DNA of 64,000 nucleotides, taken from positions 1-64,000 of the forward strand of contig JAAURB010000010.1 in the NCBI GenBank assembly GCA_012033335.1, given 5' to 3'. The position numbers were made by a program, and so were the translations under genes. The stretch's first letter is position 1; each line of letters opens with the position of its first letter. The stretch is from Oscillatoriales cyanobacterium RM2_1_1. Lineage in GTDB: Bacteria; Cyanobacteriota; Cyanobacteriia; Cyanobacteriales; Microcoleaceae. The notes under the pieces were generated by a model. The model was not told the DNA's origin. It did no database searches and saw only the letters and a program-made list of their open reading frames with translations. Shown here in pieces: positions 55,855-64,000 of this stretch.

Positions 55855-58461
55855 ATGGCTCCTCCTATCGGTAGTATTCTTGCTACCCTGGCTCAGACTG
55901 ATCGCATCGTTTCATTGGCAGAACAGGTTAAGGGGCTGCCAGTTGGAGAATTCATCTGCATTTTAGATTTCATTACCGCTGAGTTTCAGCAGTCGCTTCA
56001 TGCCTTGGATCTAATTAACAATGAAGCGTTAGAAACATTATTAGAACAACTGTTAGATGCCTTTACGGTGAAAATTGGTGAGGTTCTTGAGGCTGATCGG
56101 ACTACGATTTTTCTGATTAATCGGGACAAAAACCAGCTCTGGTACAAAACAGCCCTAGAAGAGACGGGGGAGATTTCTGAAATTCGTTTGCCCCTGGGAT
56201 TGGGAATTCTGGGTCAGGTGGCCCTTTCTGGGGAGGCCATTAATTTAATCGAGGCGGGTGAAAGTTCTCTATTTGACGCAGAGGTCGATCAGCCCCCAGA
56301 TTATCAAGTTCGGAGTATCCTCTGTATTCCGATTTTTAGCAGCCAGAATTCCCAGGAAACTGTTGGTGTGGTTCGGCTGCTGAATAAATCAAATAGTCAA
56401 ACCTTTACCCCGGAGGATGAACAGCAATTTAGTGCATTTGCCAGTTCTATTGGGATTATTTTAGAGAGTTGCCAATCCTTTTACGCCGCCGCCCGCAACC
56501 AACTGGGTGTTTCAGCTTTGCTTCAAGCCACCACGATCTTGGGGCAAAGTCTAGACTTAGAAGACACTTTAATATCGGTGATGGAGCAGGCCAGACGATT
56601 GATGCAAGCCGACCGCAGTACCCTGTTTCTCTTAAATCGAGATACCCGGGAGCTATGGACGAAAGTCGCTAAGGCGGATGGTCGAACCTTGATGGAGGTT
56701 CGGATTCCGGCCAATCGCGGGGTGGCGGGGTATGTGGCCTCAACGGGTCAAGTCTTGAATATTACCGATGCTTACACTGATCCCCGATTTGACCTGACGG
56801 TTGACCAGCAAACTGGCTATCAAACTCGCAATATTCTCTGTATGCCCGTGTTCAATGCGGAGGGAAACCTGATTGGGGTGACCCAACTGATTAACAAGTT
56901 CAAGGGCAGTTTTACCCAGTCCGATGAAGACTTTTTGCGGGCGTTTAATGCTCAAGCTGGGATGGCCCTGCAAAATGCTCAGCTATTTGAGAATGTTCTG
57001 GTGGAAAAACAGCACCAGAAAGATATTCTGCAAAGTTTATCGGATGTGGTGATTTCAACGGATCTCCAGGGCAGGATTGTTACCATCAATGATGCTGCCC
57101 TGGAGTTGCTCGGGTGTGCCCAAAAGCAAGGGGGCGATCGCCAGGTTTATCAATATTGGGAACAGCAGTTGATTGGTCGCTATGTCTGGGAAATCGTACC
57201 GATTGAGAGTTTGCGCTGGCGGTTGGAGGACAGCCTGCAATATGCCTCCCGCCATTATGTCCCTGAACGCACCCTTTTAGTGGGGTTGGTCATTCCTGAC
57301 AAGCATTCCAGGTCTACGGATTACGGCACGACGTACCCCATGCTAGTGATTCCCGATCCGACGGATATCGAGCGTTATTTACCCTGGGGTTTGCCAGATG
57401 AATCCGCCAGCCAGATCTTTAAGCCCTCGGAGATTCAACCGATTGAACGCAGCATTAATCTAACCGTCAATCCCCTGACCAATCCAGAAGGGGGAGTTCG
57501 GGGGGGATTGGTGGTATTGGAGGACATCAGCCTGGAAAAACGGATGAAAAACACCATGTATCGCTATATGACCCCTGGGGTTGCTGAACGGGTGATGGCC
57601 CTGGGAGAAGATGCTTTGATGGTGGGGGAGCGGAAAGAAGTAACGATTCTATTCTCGGACATTCGGGGTTACACCACCATCACTGAAAACCTGGAAGCCT
57701 CTGAAGTGGTTGCCCTGCTCAATCAATACTTCGAGACGATGGTTGAGGCCGTATTCACCTACGAAGGAACCCTGGACAAATTCATTGGGGATGCTTTGAT
57801 GGCAGTGTTTGGAGCGCCCCTACCCCTGCAAGAAAATCATGGCTGGCTGGCCGTGCAGTCGGCCCTAGAGATGCGTCAACGATTGCAACAGTTCAATCAG
57901 CAGTTCACCCAACCCACCAGTCACAACCTCCTGCGGGCCCCGATTCGGATTGGCATCGGCATAGGCTCAGGGGAAGTGGTCTGTGGGAATATTGGCTCCC
58001 AAAAACGGATGGACTACACCGTGATTGGAGACAGTGTCAACCTGAGTTCTCGCCTAGAAGAATTAACAAAGCTCTATCGGTGCGATATTATTCTCAGCGA
58101 AACCACCTATGTCCTGTGCGATCAAAAAATTCGAGTCCGAGAACTGGATCGAGTCCGAGTTCGGGGGAAGCGGCAGGCTGTGAACATTTACGAGCTGATT
58201 GAGGGCAGCAGTGTGCCGCTGCCGAGGGAAACTGAAATATTTTTAGAGCATTATCATCGGGCTCGCAATAGCTATTTGAATTGTAATTTTTCAGTCGCCT
58301 TGAAACAGTTTCTTGGAGTTCAAGCCATGCGACCCCAGGATCGGGTGACCCAAATTTATCTGGAACGAATCCGAACCTATCTGGAAACCCCGCCTCCCGA
58401 AGATTGGGACGGGGTCTATCCGATTCCGATGACGACTGGCATTGACCCTAACCCTGGCTAG
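55855..58461 (+). CDS. cyaB: CyaB-type class III adenylate cyclase (GAF-GAF-PAS-cyclase)
   Basis: The architecture and length (868 residues) match Anabaena CyaB1/CyaB2: GAF-A (about 65-205), GAF-B (about 235-380), PAS (about 390-565) and a class III catalytic domain (about 590-790). Both GAF domains have the NK...FxxxDE cyclic-nucleotide signature (FTPEDE and FTQSDE). Catalysis: Asp602 and Asp646 bind metals (LFSDIRGYT; FIGDALMAVFG), Lys642 and Thr722 define adenine (class IIIb), and Asn729 and Arg733 stabilise the transition state. Bicarbonate stimulation and cAMP feedback are known for the family. No signal peptide; cytoplasmic. Confidence 0.94.
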   Translation: MAPPIGSILATLAQTDRIVSLAEQVKGLPVGEFICILDFITAEFQQSLHALDLINNEALETLLEQLLDAFTVKIGEVLEADRTTIFLINRDKNQLWYKTALEETGEISEIRLPLGLGILGQVALSGEAINLIEAGESSLFDAEVDQPPDYQVRSILCIPIFSSQNSQETVGVVRLLNKSNSQTFTPEDEQQFSAFASSIGIILESCQSFYAAARNQLGVSALLQATTILGQSLDLEDTLISVMEQARRLMQADRSTLFLLNRDTRELWTKVAKADGRTLMEVRIPANRGVAGYVASTGQVLNITDAYTDPRFDLTVDQQTGYQTRNILCMPVFNAEGNLIGVTQLINKFKGSFTQSDEDFLRAFNAQAGMALQNAQLFENVLVEKQHQKDILQSLSDVVISTDLQGRIVTINDAALELLGCAQKQGGDRQVYQYWEQQLIGRYVWEIVPIESLRWRLEDSLQYASRHYVPERTLLVGLVIPDKHSRSTDYGTTYPMLVIPDPTDIERYLPWGLPDESASQIFKPSEIQPIERSINLTVNPLTNPEGGVRGGLVVLEDISLEKRMKNTMYRYMTPGVAERVMALGEDALMVGERKEVTILFSDIRGYTTITENLEASEVVALLNQYFETMVEAVFTYEGTLDKFIGDALMAVFGAPLPLQENHGWLAVQSALEMRQRLQQFNQQFTQPTSHNLLRAPIRIGIGIGSGEVVCGNIGSQKRMDYTVIGDSVNLSSRLEELTKLYRCDIILSETTYVLCDQKIRVRELDRVRVRGKRQAVNIYELIEGSSVPLPRETEIFLEHYHRARNSYLNCNFSVALKQFLGVQAMRPQDRVTQIYLERIRTYLETPPPEDWDGVYPIPMTTGIDPNPG

Positions 58462-58476
58462 TCTGCTTCAATCCCA

Positions 58477-59691
58477 TCAACGGTATTCAGTATTCAGTTG
58501 TTTTTCCAGACGGCGGGCAGCCATGGACATGGCATAGCAGAATAGCCAGTAGAGAATCCCGATAAAGATATAAACCTCTGAATAGCGTCCCAGAAACTTG
58601 GGGTTCGCCAAAATCGAACGGCTAATTCCCAGCAGTTCTACCAGTCCCACAATGGCCAGCAGCGTTGTATCTTGAAACAGGCTAATAAATTGCCCCACAA
58701 TGGAAGGAATTGCAATTTTCAACGCCTGGGGCAGCACAATCAATCCCAAAGACAACGGTACATTTAATCCCAGAGCTTTGGCGGCTTCAGTTTGACCTCG
58801 GGGAATAGCTTGAAGACCCCCTCGAATATTCTCAGCCAGATAGGCCGAACTAAATACCGTTAACCCAATAATGGCCCGGAGTACCCGGTCAGGTCGCATT
58901 CCTTCCGGTAGAAATAAGGGAACCAACACCTGACCCATGAACAAAATTGTAATCAGAGGCAGACCTCGCACCACCTCAATGTAAGCAACAGAGAGCCAGC
59001 GAATCACGGGCAGGCTACTCTGTCTCCCCAGAGCCATGGCTATTCCCAGGGGAAAACACAGAAGAATACTGATAATTGACATCAACAGGGTCAGCATCAA
59101 CCCACCCCAGAGATTGGTCGAGACCACGGGCAGCCCCAGTCCTCCGCTGATCAGCCAGACGAAAACCAGCAGCGCCGCAAACCAGGCAAACGGCAACCAT
59201 CGAGTCCATTGAGGTTGGGAATTTCCCAGCCAGCGCCCCACCGCTGCCATTATCACCAAACCAGCTAATAATCCCAGGAGCATGAATCGCGCCAGCAAGG
59301 GTACAGGAACCAGCACTAGTACCAGGGCCCAGAGACTGAGGCCAATGATTATAGGTTGGCTGTAGAGCTTGGAAACGCTCCGGGCCAGTATTCCCCAGGT
59401 CAGGCCCCCCAACAAGAAAATGATCCCCAGCACCAACCAGAGTCGCCACAATTGATCCGATGGAAATCGTCCGGTAAAAAACAGGGATAGGTTAGCGGGA
59501 ATCACATTCCACTTTGCTTCAGTAGTGGCCCAGGTAACAAATCCAGCCAGTATCCAGCCAAATATCCCTAAAATGGCCAGAGTTAACAGGCTGTTGTACC
59601 AGGTATTGAATAAATTCTTTCGCAGCCAACCGGGAATATCCAGGGACTCGACTGTAGGCTGGAAGTTGGCGGAATGGGGAGTGGTGGTCAT
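58477..59691 (-). CDS. amino-acid ABC transporter permease (NatH/AapM-like)
   Basis: This 404-residue permease has about eight hydrophobic helices. The HAAT/PAAT family signature EVVRGLPLITILFM lies in the BPD inner-membrane domain, and the EAA loop reads GQTEAAKALGLNVP. The long N-terminal membrane part distinguishes the AapM/NatH subgroup. It ends 15 nt from cyaB (convergent) and follows the next permease by 38 nt. Confidence 0.9.
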   Translation of the reverse strand: MTTTPHSANFQPTVESLDIPGWLRKNLFNTWYNSLLTLAILGIFGWILAGFVTWATTEAKWNVIPANLSLFFTGRFPSDQLWRLWLVLGIIFLLGGLTWGILARSVSKLYSQPIIIGLSLWALVLVLVPVPLLARFMLLGLLAGLVIMAAVGRWLGNSQPQWTRWLPFAWFAALLVFVWLISGGLGLPVVSTNLWGGLMLTLLMSIISILLCFPLGIAMALGRQSSLPVIRWLSVAYIEVVRGLPLITILFMGQVLVPLFLPEGMRPDRVLRAIIGLTVFSSAYLAENIRGGLQAIPRGQTEAAKALGLNVPLSLGLIVLPQALKIAIPSIVGQFISLFQDTTLLAIVGLVELLGISRSILANPKFLGRYSEVYIFIGILYWLFCYAMSMAARRLEKQLNTEYR

Positions 59692-59729
59692 AGAATTCTA
59701 GCCATGGAAAAGGACTGAGGCATGACTCT

Positions 59730-60890
59730 CTAACGCTCTCTGAGCTGGACACTGCGATTAAAGGCATTCATGGTCAGGGAAATCATCAAATTAATCGTCA
59801 AGTAAGTCGCCATGATAATTAGCATCACCTCGACAACATGGCCACTTTGGTTAAAGGTTGTGTTGGCCACGTTGTAGATATCCGGATAGGCAACGGCGAT
59901 CGCCAGACTGGAGTTCTTGGCTAGATTCATATACTGGCTATTGAGGGGGGGAATAATCACCCGGAGAGCCTGGGGAAAAACCACCAACTGCATCACCAGC
60001 CCTGCTTTGAGTCCCAGGGAACGAGCCGCTTCCCATTGACCCTTGGGCACGGATTGAATCCCAGATCGGACAATCTCAGCGATATAGGCTCCGGTATAAA
60101 CCACCAGACCAATCAGCAGAGTGGTGAACTCAATCGTCAGCCGCATCCCGCCATCGACCCCAGATTCAGTAGATTGAGGAAAGCTCCAGCCAAAACCAAA
60201 CAGAATAATCAAAAGGGCAGCTAATCCCAGCCCCAGCATTAATCGTTGTTGTAACTGACCCGATTGTCCTTGCTCAACGATGACTTGCAATTGCCAGCGC
60301 CAAATCAAGAAGGCGGCGATCGCCTCAACCAGCAGAATTCCCAGCCAGATCCAGATCAGATTACTCATGGGCCAGGGCACATAGATGCCGCGCTTACTGA
60401 GAAACGCCAGATTCAGAAGGTTGAGCCTCTGATCCAGGGCGGGTAATTGCAGAAACAATCCATACCAGAAGAGTAATTGCAACAGTAAAGGAGTGTTGCG
60501 GACGATTTCTACATAGACTACGCTGATTTTTTTCACCAACCAGTTATTGGAAAAATAAGCCACCCCCGCCGCAATTCCCAACAGCGTGGTTAGAATAATC
60601 CCCAGCACCATGATTCGCAAGGAATTCAGCAAACCCGCCAACAGCACCCGGGCATAGGGATCCGTGGGCTGGTAGGGAATCACACTTTCCCCAATGCCAA
60701 AACCTGCCGTGCTATCCAGGAAGCCAAAATCAAACAGAGTTCCCCCGGTTTTTCTCAGGTTCAAGGTGAGATTATTGGCCAGAAGACTGAATAAAGCAAT
60801 CACCCCAATCAACACCACGGCTTGCAGGGCAATCTTCCAGAATCGTTGATCACGCCAGAGGGGAATTTTTTGGGGAGTATTGGTTATCAT
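59730..60890 (-). CDS. amino-acid ABC transporter permease (NatG/AapQ-like)
   Basis: This 386-residue partner permease has the EIVRNTPLLLQLLFWYG signature and the EAA loop GQWEAARSLGLKAG. The extra periplasmic loop region between helices 2 and 3 is typical of AapQ/NatG. It forms the channel with the downstream permease. The gene order binding protein, NatG-like, NatH-like matches the Anabaena N-II neutral/acidic amino-acid system, where the shared ATPase BgtA is encoded elsewhere. Confidence 0.9.
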   Translation of the reverse strand: MITNTPQKIPLWRDQRFWKIALQAVVLIGVIALFSLLANNLTLNLRKTGGTLFDFGFLDSTAGFGIGESVIPYQPTDPYARVLLAGLLNSLRIMVLGIILTTLLGIAAGVAYFSNNWLVKKISVVYVEIVRNTPLLLQLLFWYGLFLQLPALDQRLNLLNLAFLSKRGIYVPWPMSNLIWIWLGILLVEAIAAFLIWRWQLQVIVEQGQSGQLQQRLMLGLGLAALLIILFGFGWSFPQSTESGVDGGMRLTIEFTTLLIGLVVYTGAYIAEIVRSGIQSVPKGQWEAARSLGLKAGLVMQLVVFPQALRVIIPPLNSQYMNLAKNSSLAIAVAYPDIYNVANTTFNQSGHVVEVMLIIMATYLTINLMISLTMNAFNRSVQLRER

Positions 60891-61099
60891 CTTTGCTGAT
60901 TATCTCTGCTCAAGGAGGGCCAAGGGAAGTCAAGGGATTGGGTTTTTCCTAGAGTTTGGGTTGGTCGAGGCTATCTAAGGGAAGTTTGAGTTTACTCATT
61001 TCCCTCCTGTTCAAGGGGGGAATTAGGGGCAATAAACCAACAGATTGAATAACTCTCCATTAGGAGACCACCCCGCCCGAAAAGCACATAGAACAAGAG

Positions 61100-62203
61100 T
61101 TAGCGGAAGGGCGGAGAATACATCAAACCCCCATCCGTCCACAGGGCATTCTGTCCTCGGGGTAGCTTGAACTGAGAACCTTCTCCCAGGTTACGTTCAT
61201 AGATCTCCCCGTAGTTGCCGACATGCTTGATCACCCGAGCCGCAAAGTCATTGGTTAGTCCCAGACCTTCCCCCAGATCCCCCTCTGTCCCCAGAAATCG
61301 ACGAATGGTTGGATCCGTGCTCGTTTTTGCCAGTTCCTCAACGTTGGCTTGATTGATATCCAGTTCTTCGGCATCAATTAGGGCGTAGGTCACCCACTTA
61401 ACGGTATCAAACCAGGCTGAGTCATTGTTGATGGTTACAGGGCCCAAGGGTTCCTTAGACATGGTGACATCTAGAAGAACATGTTCCTCAGGATTGGGCA
61501 AAGTACTCCGTCTCGCCACCAACTGAGACTTGTCGGAAGTCATCCCATCACAAGCCCCTTCAGCATAGGCTTGATAGGCGGGGTCAGCCTGTTGAAAGGT
61601 TTTGGTCTCAGCCGTAACGCCAGCCTTGCGCAGACTATCGGTCAGGTTGAGTTCGGTGGTGGTTCCCGCCTCAACACAAACTGCCTTACCCTCAAAATCC
61701 TGGAGTGAGGTAATCCCACTGCTCTCCCGCACCATCATTCCCTGACCATCGTAGAATGTGGTAGGAGCAAACTCCATCCCGACCGAAGTGTCCCGACTGA
61801 TTGTCCAGGTGGTGTTTCTTGAGAGCATATCAACTTCACCCGATTTCAGCGCTTCAAAGCGTTCAGTAGAGTCAAGGTTGCGATAATCGACCGCATTGGG
61901 ATCATCAAATAGAGCTGACGCAACGGCTCGACAAATATCTACATCCAAGCCTGAGTATTGCCCGCTTTCGTCCACAAAGCTGAACCCAGGAATTCCTCCA
62001 TCTACCCCACAAACCAACCTGCCACGACTTTTAATAGTATCTAGGCGGCTATTAACAGTTCCAGTATTGCCCTCGGCTCCTTCGGTGGTACTAGTGGAGC
62101 TTGCTGTATTGGAAGCTGTATCGTTAGATACACAAGATGTCAGGGGAATGGAGATAATAACAGCCGCAACTAGATAAGAACGCCACCGACTAATATTTTT
62201 CAT
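61100..62203 (-). CDS. amino-acid ABC transporter substrate-binding lipoprotein (NatF/AapJ-like)
   Basis: ATG at 62201-62203 gives 367 residues; an in-frame TTG upstream is not needed. A signal segment with lipobox LTSC (Cys24) indicates a lipoprotein. After a Ser/Thr-rich linker, the mature domain starts RLDTIKSRGRLVCGVDGGIP, a hallmark of AapJ/BztA-type receptors, and continues with DVDICRAVASALF and MLSRNTTWTISRD. Substrate by homology: neutral and acidic amino acids, broad. It heads the operon; the gap to the next gene (about 210 nt) may hold an mRNA structure that lets the receptor be made in excess. Confidence 0.92.
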   Translation of the reverse strand: MKNISRWRSYLVAAVIISIPLTSCVSNDTASNTASSTSTTEGAEGNTGTVNSRLDTIKSRGRLVCGVDGGIPGFSFVDESGQYSGLDVDICRAVASALFDDPNAVDYRNLDSTERFEALKSGEVDMLSRNTTWTISRDTSVGMEFAPTTFYDGQGMMVRESSGITSLQDFEGKAVCVEAGTTTELNLTDSLRKAGVTAETKTFQQADPAYQAYAEGACDGMTSDKSQLVARRSTLPNPEEHVLLDVTMSKEPLGPVTINNDSAWFDTVKWVTYALIDAEELDINQANVEELAKTSTDPTIRRFLGTEGDLGEGLGLTNDFAARVIKHVGNYGEIYERNLGEGSQFKLPRGQNALWTDGGLMYSPPFR

Positions 62204-62544
62204 CAAGTACTTTAACTTCTCCTCTGTCAATTAAATTTGCTGCGATCAGACTCTACAATTAGAAGCTTTGTAAGTCAAATGTGCTCAGCTCACCTCAGGT
62301 AATTTGAGATAATTTTAAGCTTACCTTAATTTAAAACAGACTCAAGCCTGATGCGTAAATTTTTCAGAGGATATTTCATCAGAGGATATTTTAAATATCG
62401 GATTGATTGCCCGATTAACCCGGCAGCAATATAAGTTCAATTTATCTACGCTGTTGGATTTCCTTATTTAAACCCCTTTAGCCCAGATGCAGTTGGATTG
62501 CTGTTGGGCAGGAGGAGAGTTATCCCAGGAATTTGACCCAGAAT

Positions 62545-62769
62545 CTAAGGTTCACCAATCAGACGAGATTCCGCCAAGTCTCGAATCAAAGAGACCTTGG
62601 AACTGATGTAATCATTCATCACAGCAGCTTCTTTACTATTGATCTGGGCATCAGCCTCCAAGCGCTTTAGTAACCATTGCACTAGGGCGGCATCATCTAG
62701 CGTGGCTATGGTGGGAGCTTGGGTCGCTTCCACTAGAGACCAAATTTTACGAAGTAGAATGGGAGTCAT
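62545..62769 (-). CDS. small conserved helical protein
   Basis: A protein of about 74 residues starting MTPILLRKIWSLVEATQAP, then LDDAALVQWLLKRLEAD and LIRDLAESRLIG. It is all-alpha and leucine-rich. I suspect a cyanobacterial family of unknown function; ATG at 62767-62769 fits better than the longer frame from 62802. Confidence 0.6.
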   Translation of the reverse strand: MTPILLRKIWSLVEATQAPTIATLDDAALVQWLLKRLEADAQINSKEAAVMNDYISSKVSLIRDLAESRLIGEP

Positions 62770-62968
62770 AGACCCTCCTGACACTAAATTGTTCTCTCGC
62801 ATCCCGATAGGCCCACCTGTACTAAACGGTTGAACTCTAGAGAGTCCACATTCACCAGGAATTTAATTTTTTCTTTATATTTAGGATAACTGAATATAGC
62901 TATAACAAATCTCTAGAGATACAAGATGTCATGGTAGATACAAATCTCTTCATTCAACGTATTAGTTC

Positions 62969-62998
62969 TTGACATACGATTTAATCTATCTTTAACCT
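62969..62998 (+). promoter_or_regulatory. promoter of a second candidate small RNA
   Basis: A perfect TTGACA (62969-62974), 18 nt, then TAACCT (62993-62998), which keeps the key T1, A2 and T6 of the -10 box. Start predicted near 63005. Confidence 0.5.
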
Positions 62999-63004
62999 TG
63001 ACCC

Positions 63005-63211
63005 TGCATGCTTAAGGGCTTCTCTAAGGAGCGCTTACCGAAACAGCTTGCCAATCGGCACTCAAACGACCCCACAAAAGTATTCTGTTTGACGGCTGAA
63101 GCGATATCAATTCAAGAAAAAGGTGCATATTTCAATCCAACCCAACCTAATGTTGGATCGAAGGGTTCCTATTATCAATCATCATCCTCCCTCAGGGGGG
63201 ATGTTTTTTTT
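63005..63211 (+). ncRNA. candidate small RNA of about 205 nt
   Basis: Promoter (62969-62998) and strong terminator (63183-63211) bracket a stretch whose only reading frame runs straight through the terminator and is not protein-like. Short stems such as CCAAC/GTTGG near 63143 are visible. No known RNA family is recognised. It lies between the small helical-protein gene and ispF, on the plus strand. Confidence 0.45.
63183..63211 (+). terminator. strong Rho-independent terminator
   Basis: CATCCTCCC (63183-63191) pairs with GGGGGGATG (63195-63203), with one G-T pair and loop TCA, and is followed by eight T. No protein gene ends just upstream on the plus strand, so it marks the end of the candidate small RNA. 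Confidence 0.85.
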
Positions 63212-63351
63212 ATTGGTATAGATTATACCTCTGCCAGGGCCGTTGAGACAGAAACAGGTTTATCAGCAGGGGAAGCGGCCTTTCAAATATACTTTCGAAT
63301 ATGTTTTCAAATATATTTTGAGGTATCTTAAGTTTAAACTCACAGAGTCAA

Positions 63352-63478
63352 CCGAGTGGAATAGCCATCTCGGCTGTTCCCTGGCAGCTAGGATACCACA
63401 AGCTTGTCGTCTAACTTGATGGATTCTAACTTAATGGATATTTATTCCTTGACAGGCAGGATACTTGCTCCACAAGAT
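63352..63478. repeat. two dispersed repeat copies before ispF
   Basis: GTGGAATAGCCATCTCGGCT, then TGTTCCCTGGCAGCTAGGAT near 63352-63410, and GACAGGCAGGATACTTGCTC, then CACAAGATT near 63455-63478. They share CTGTTCCCTG, CAGGAT, and CACAAG(C/A)TT with copies at 51470 and 53917. TCTAACTT and AATGGAT also recur in the spacer. Confidence 0.6.
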
Positions 63479-63555
63479 TTTCATCTGACTTGATAAATAG
63501 TCAACACATGATTGGAAAATGGGTCTAAGGCGGTTACTAAGGTAAATTTAAGGCG

Positions 63556-64000
63556 ATGAATATTCGGATTGGCAATGGTTATGATATCCATCGTTTGGTT
63601 GAGGGGCGGCCCTTGATTTTGGCTGGAATCGAGATCGAACACACCCTGGGTCTGCTGGGTCATAGTGATGCGGATGTGCTGACCCATGCGATCATGGATG
63701 CAATGTTAGGAGCCTTGAGCCTAGGAGATATTGGGCTCTACTTTCCGCCATCGGATCAGCAGTGGGCTGGGGCTGATAGTTTGATGTTACTCCAGCAGGT
63801 TCATCAGATGATTAGTGAACGGGGGTGGCGAATTGGAAATATTGACTCGGTGGTAGTAGCTGAACGCCCTAAACTGAAGCCCCATATTGCCGCTATGCGC
63901 GATCGCCTGGCCCAGGTTTTAAAGATTGCTCCGGAACAGATTGGCATTAAGGCAACCACCAATGAAAAACTGGGGCCTGTGGGCCGGGAGGAAGGAATTG
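63556..64000 (+). CDS. ispF: 2-C-methyl-D-erythritol 2,4-cyclodiphosphate synthase, 3' end cut by the window
   Basis: IspF is the fifth enzyme of the MEP isoprenoid pathway and makes the cyclodiphosphate from CDP-ME phosphate. The visible 148 residues start [17 protein letters not shown] (zinc ligands Asp10 and His12) and continue with [19 protein letters not shown] (His44) and [17 protein letters not shown]. Only about the last 12-15 residues are missing. ATG at 63556 follows an AAGG-type site. The family makes trimers. Confidence 0.96.
   Translation, partial: MNIRIGNGYDIHRLVEGRPLILAGIEIEHTLGLLGHSDADVLTHAIMDAMLGALSLGDIGLYFPPSDQQWAGADSLMLLQQVHQMISERGWRIGNIDSVVVAERPKLKPHIAAMRDRLAQVLKIAPEQIGIKATTNEKLGPVGREEGI

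Noticed and set aside
62299-62312. NtcA-like site (GTA-N8-TAA) upstream of the amino-acid receptor gene
   Set aside because: Only five of six conserved bases match, and no -10 box at the right spacing was found.
63008-63331. 107-codon open frame on the plus strand
   Set aside because: It crosses a strong terminator hairpin with eight T at 63183-63211, has no ribosome site and its residues look like chance translation.
1-64000. tRNA genes, CRISPR arrays, IS elements or prophage
   Set aside because: Gaps over 100 nt were read for tRNA T-loop sequence, regularly spaced direct repeats and transposase or phage genes; none was found. Small or degenerate elements could have been missed by eye.

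Overview
The window is a chromosomal segment of a cyanobacterium. The evidence is a photosystem I subunit (PsaE), a phycobilisome core subunit (ApcF), a CRR7-like NDH-1 protein, a sulfolipid synthase (SqdX), a CyaB-type adenylate cyclase, PEP-CTERM proteins and many copies of the octamer GCGATCGC (HIP1). The genus cannot be fixed from the sequence; a Leptolyngbya-like filamentous lineage is only a guess. There is no phage, IS element, CRISPR array, rRNA or recognisable tRNA. Most of the content is core metabolism, repair and signalling, interrupted by small dispersed repeats and a few decaying genes.

Layout. 0-9 kb: an LRAT-like protein, a candidate small RNA gene, a THUMP-type RNA methyltransferase, a divergent TRAP transporter (dctQM / dctP), the ergothioneine methyltransferase EgtD and small membrane or secreted proteins. 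9-17 kb: DNA polymerase I, two PEP-CTERM proteins flanking 1.1 kb of non-coding DNA, then divergent glnA and apcF sharing a region with a textbook NtcA site. 17-29 kb: tlyA with two overlapping small membrane-protein genes, a frameshifted rsmE, sulfite reductase with a DNA-binding-like tail, crr7, tspO, a remnant of an AIF-like oxidoreductase, a GMC oxidoreductase, psaE, mutM and a Uma2 protein. 29-38 kb: recG, a nurA-herA pair on the minus strand, and an unusual NTPase-GGDEF fusion. 38-47 kb: a 1507-residue hybrid histidine kinase with a bilin-lyase-type GAF domain, a deaminase, a DUF2267 protein and a Zn-ribbon/kinase/WD40 protein. 47-55 kb: mnmE broken by one frameshift, a DUF255 protein, hisA, a DJ-1/PfpI gene whose 3' end is replaced by a dispersed repeat, and sqdX. 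55-64 kb: a CyaB-type adenylate cyclase, an amino-acid ABC transporter lacking its ATPase, a second candidate small RNA and the start of ispF, cut by the window edge.

How the parts fit. Nitrogen control is visible at glnA (NtcA promoter) and probably matters for the amino-acid transporter. Repair genes (polA, mutM, recG, nurA-herA) are abundant but not one operon. Three second-messenger or phosphorelay proteins (GGDEF fusion, hybrid kinase, CyaB) and a WD40 kinase make 36-58 kb signalling-rich. The most notable observations are the two single-base frameshifts in normally conserved RNA-modification genes (rsmE, mnmE), the sulfite reductase with a ribbon-helix-helix-like tail, the HerA-NurA pair with an altered P-loop, the NTPase-GGDEF fusion, two promoter-to-terminator units without a credible reading frame, and a recurring pattern of 12-19 nt tandem duplications.
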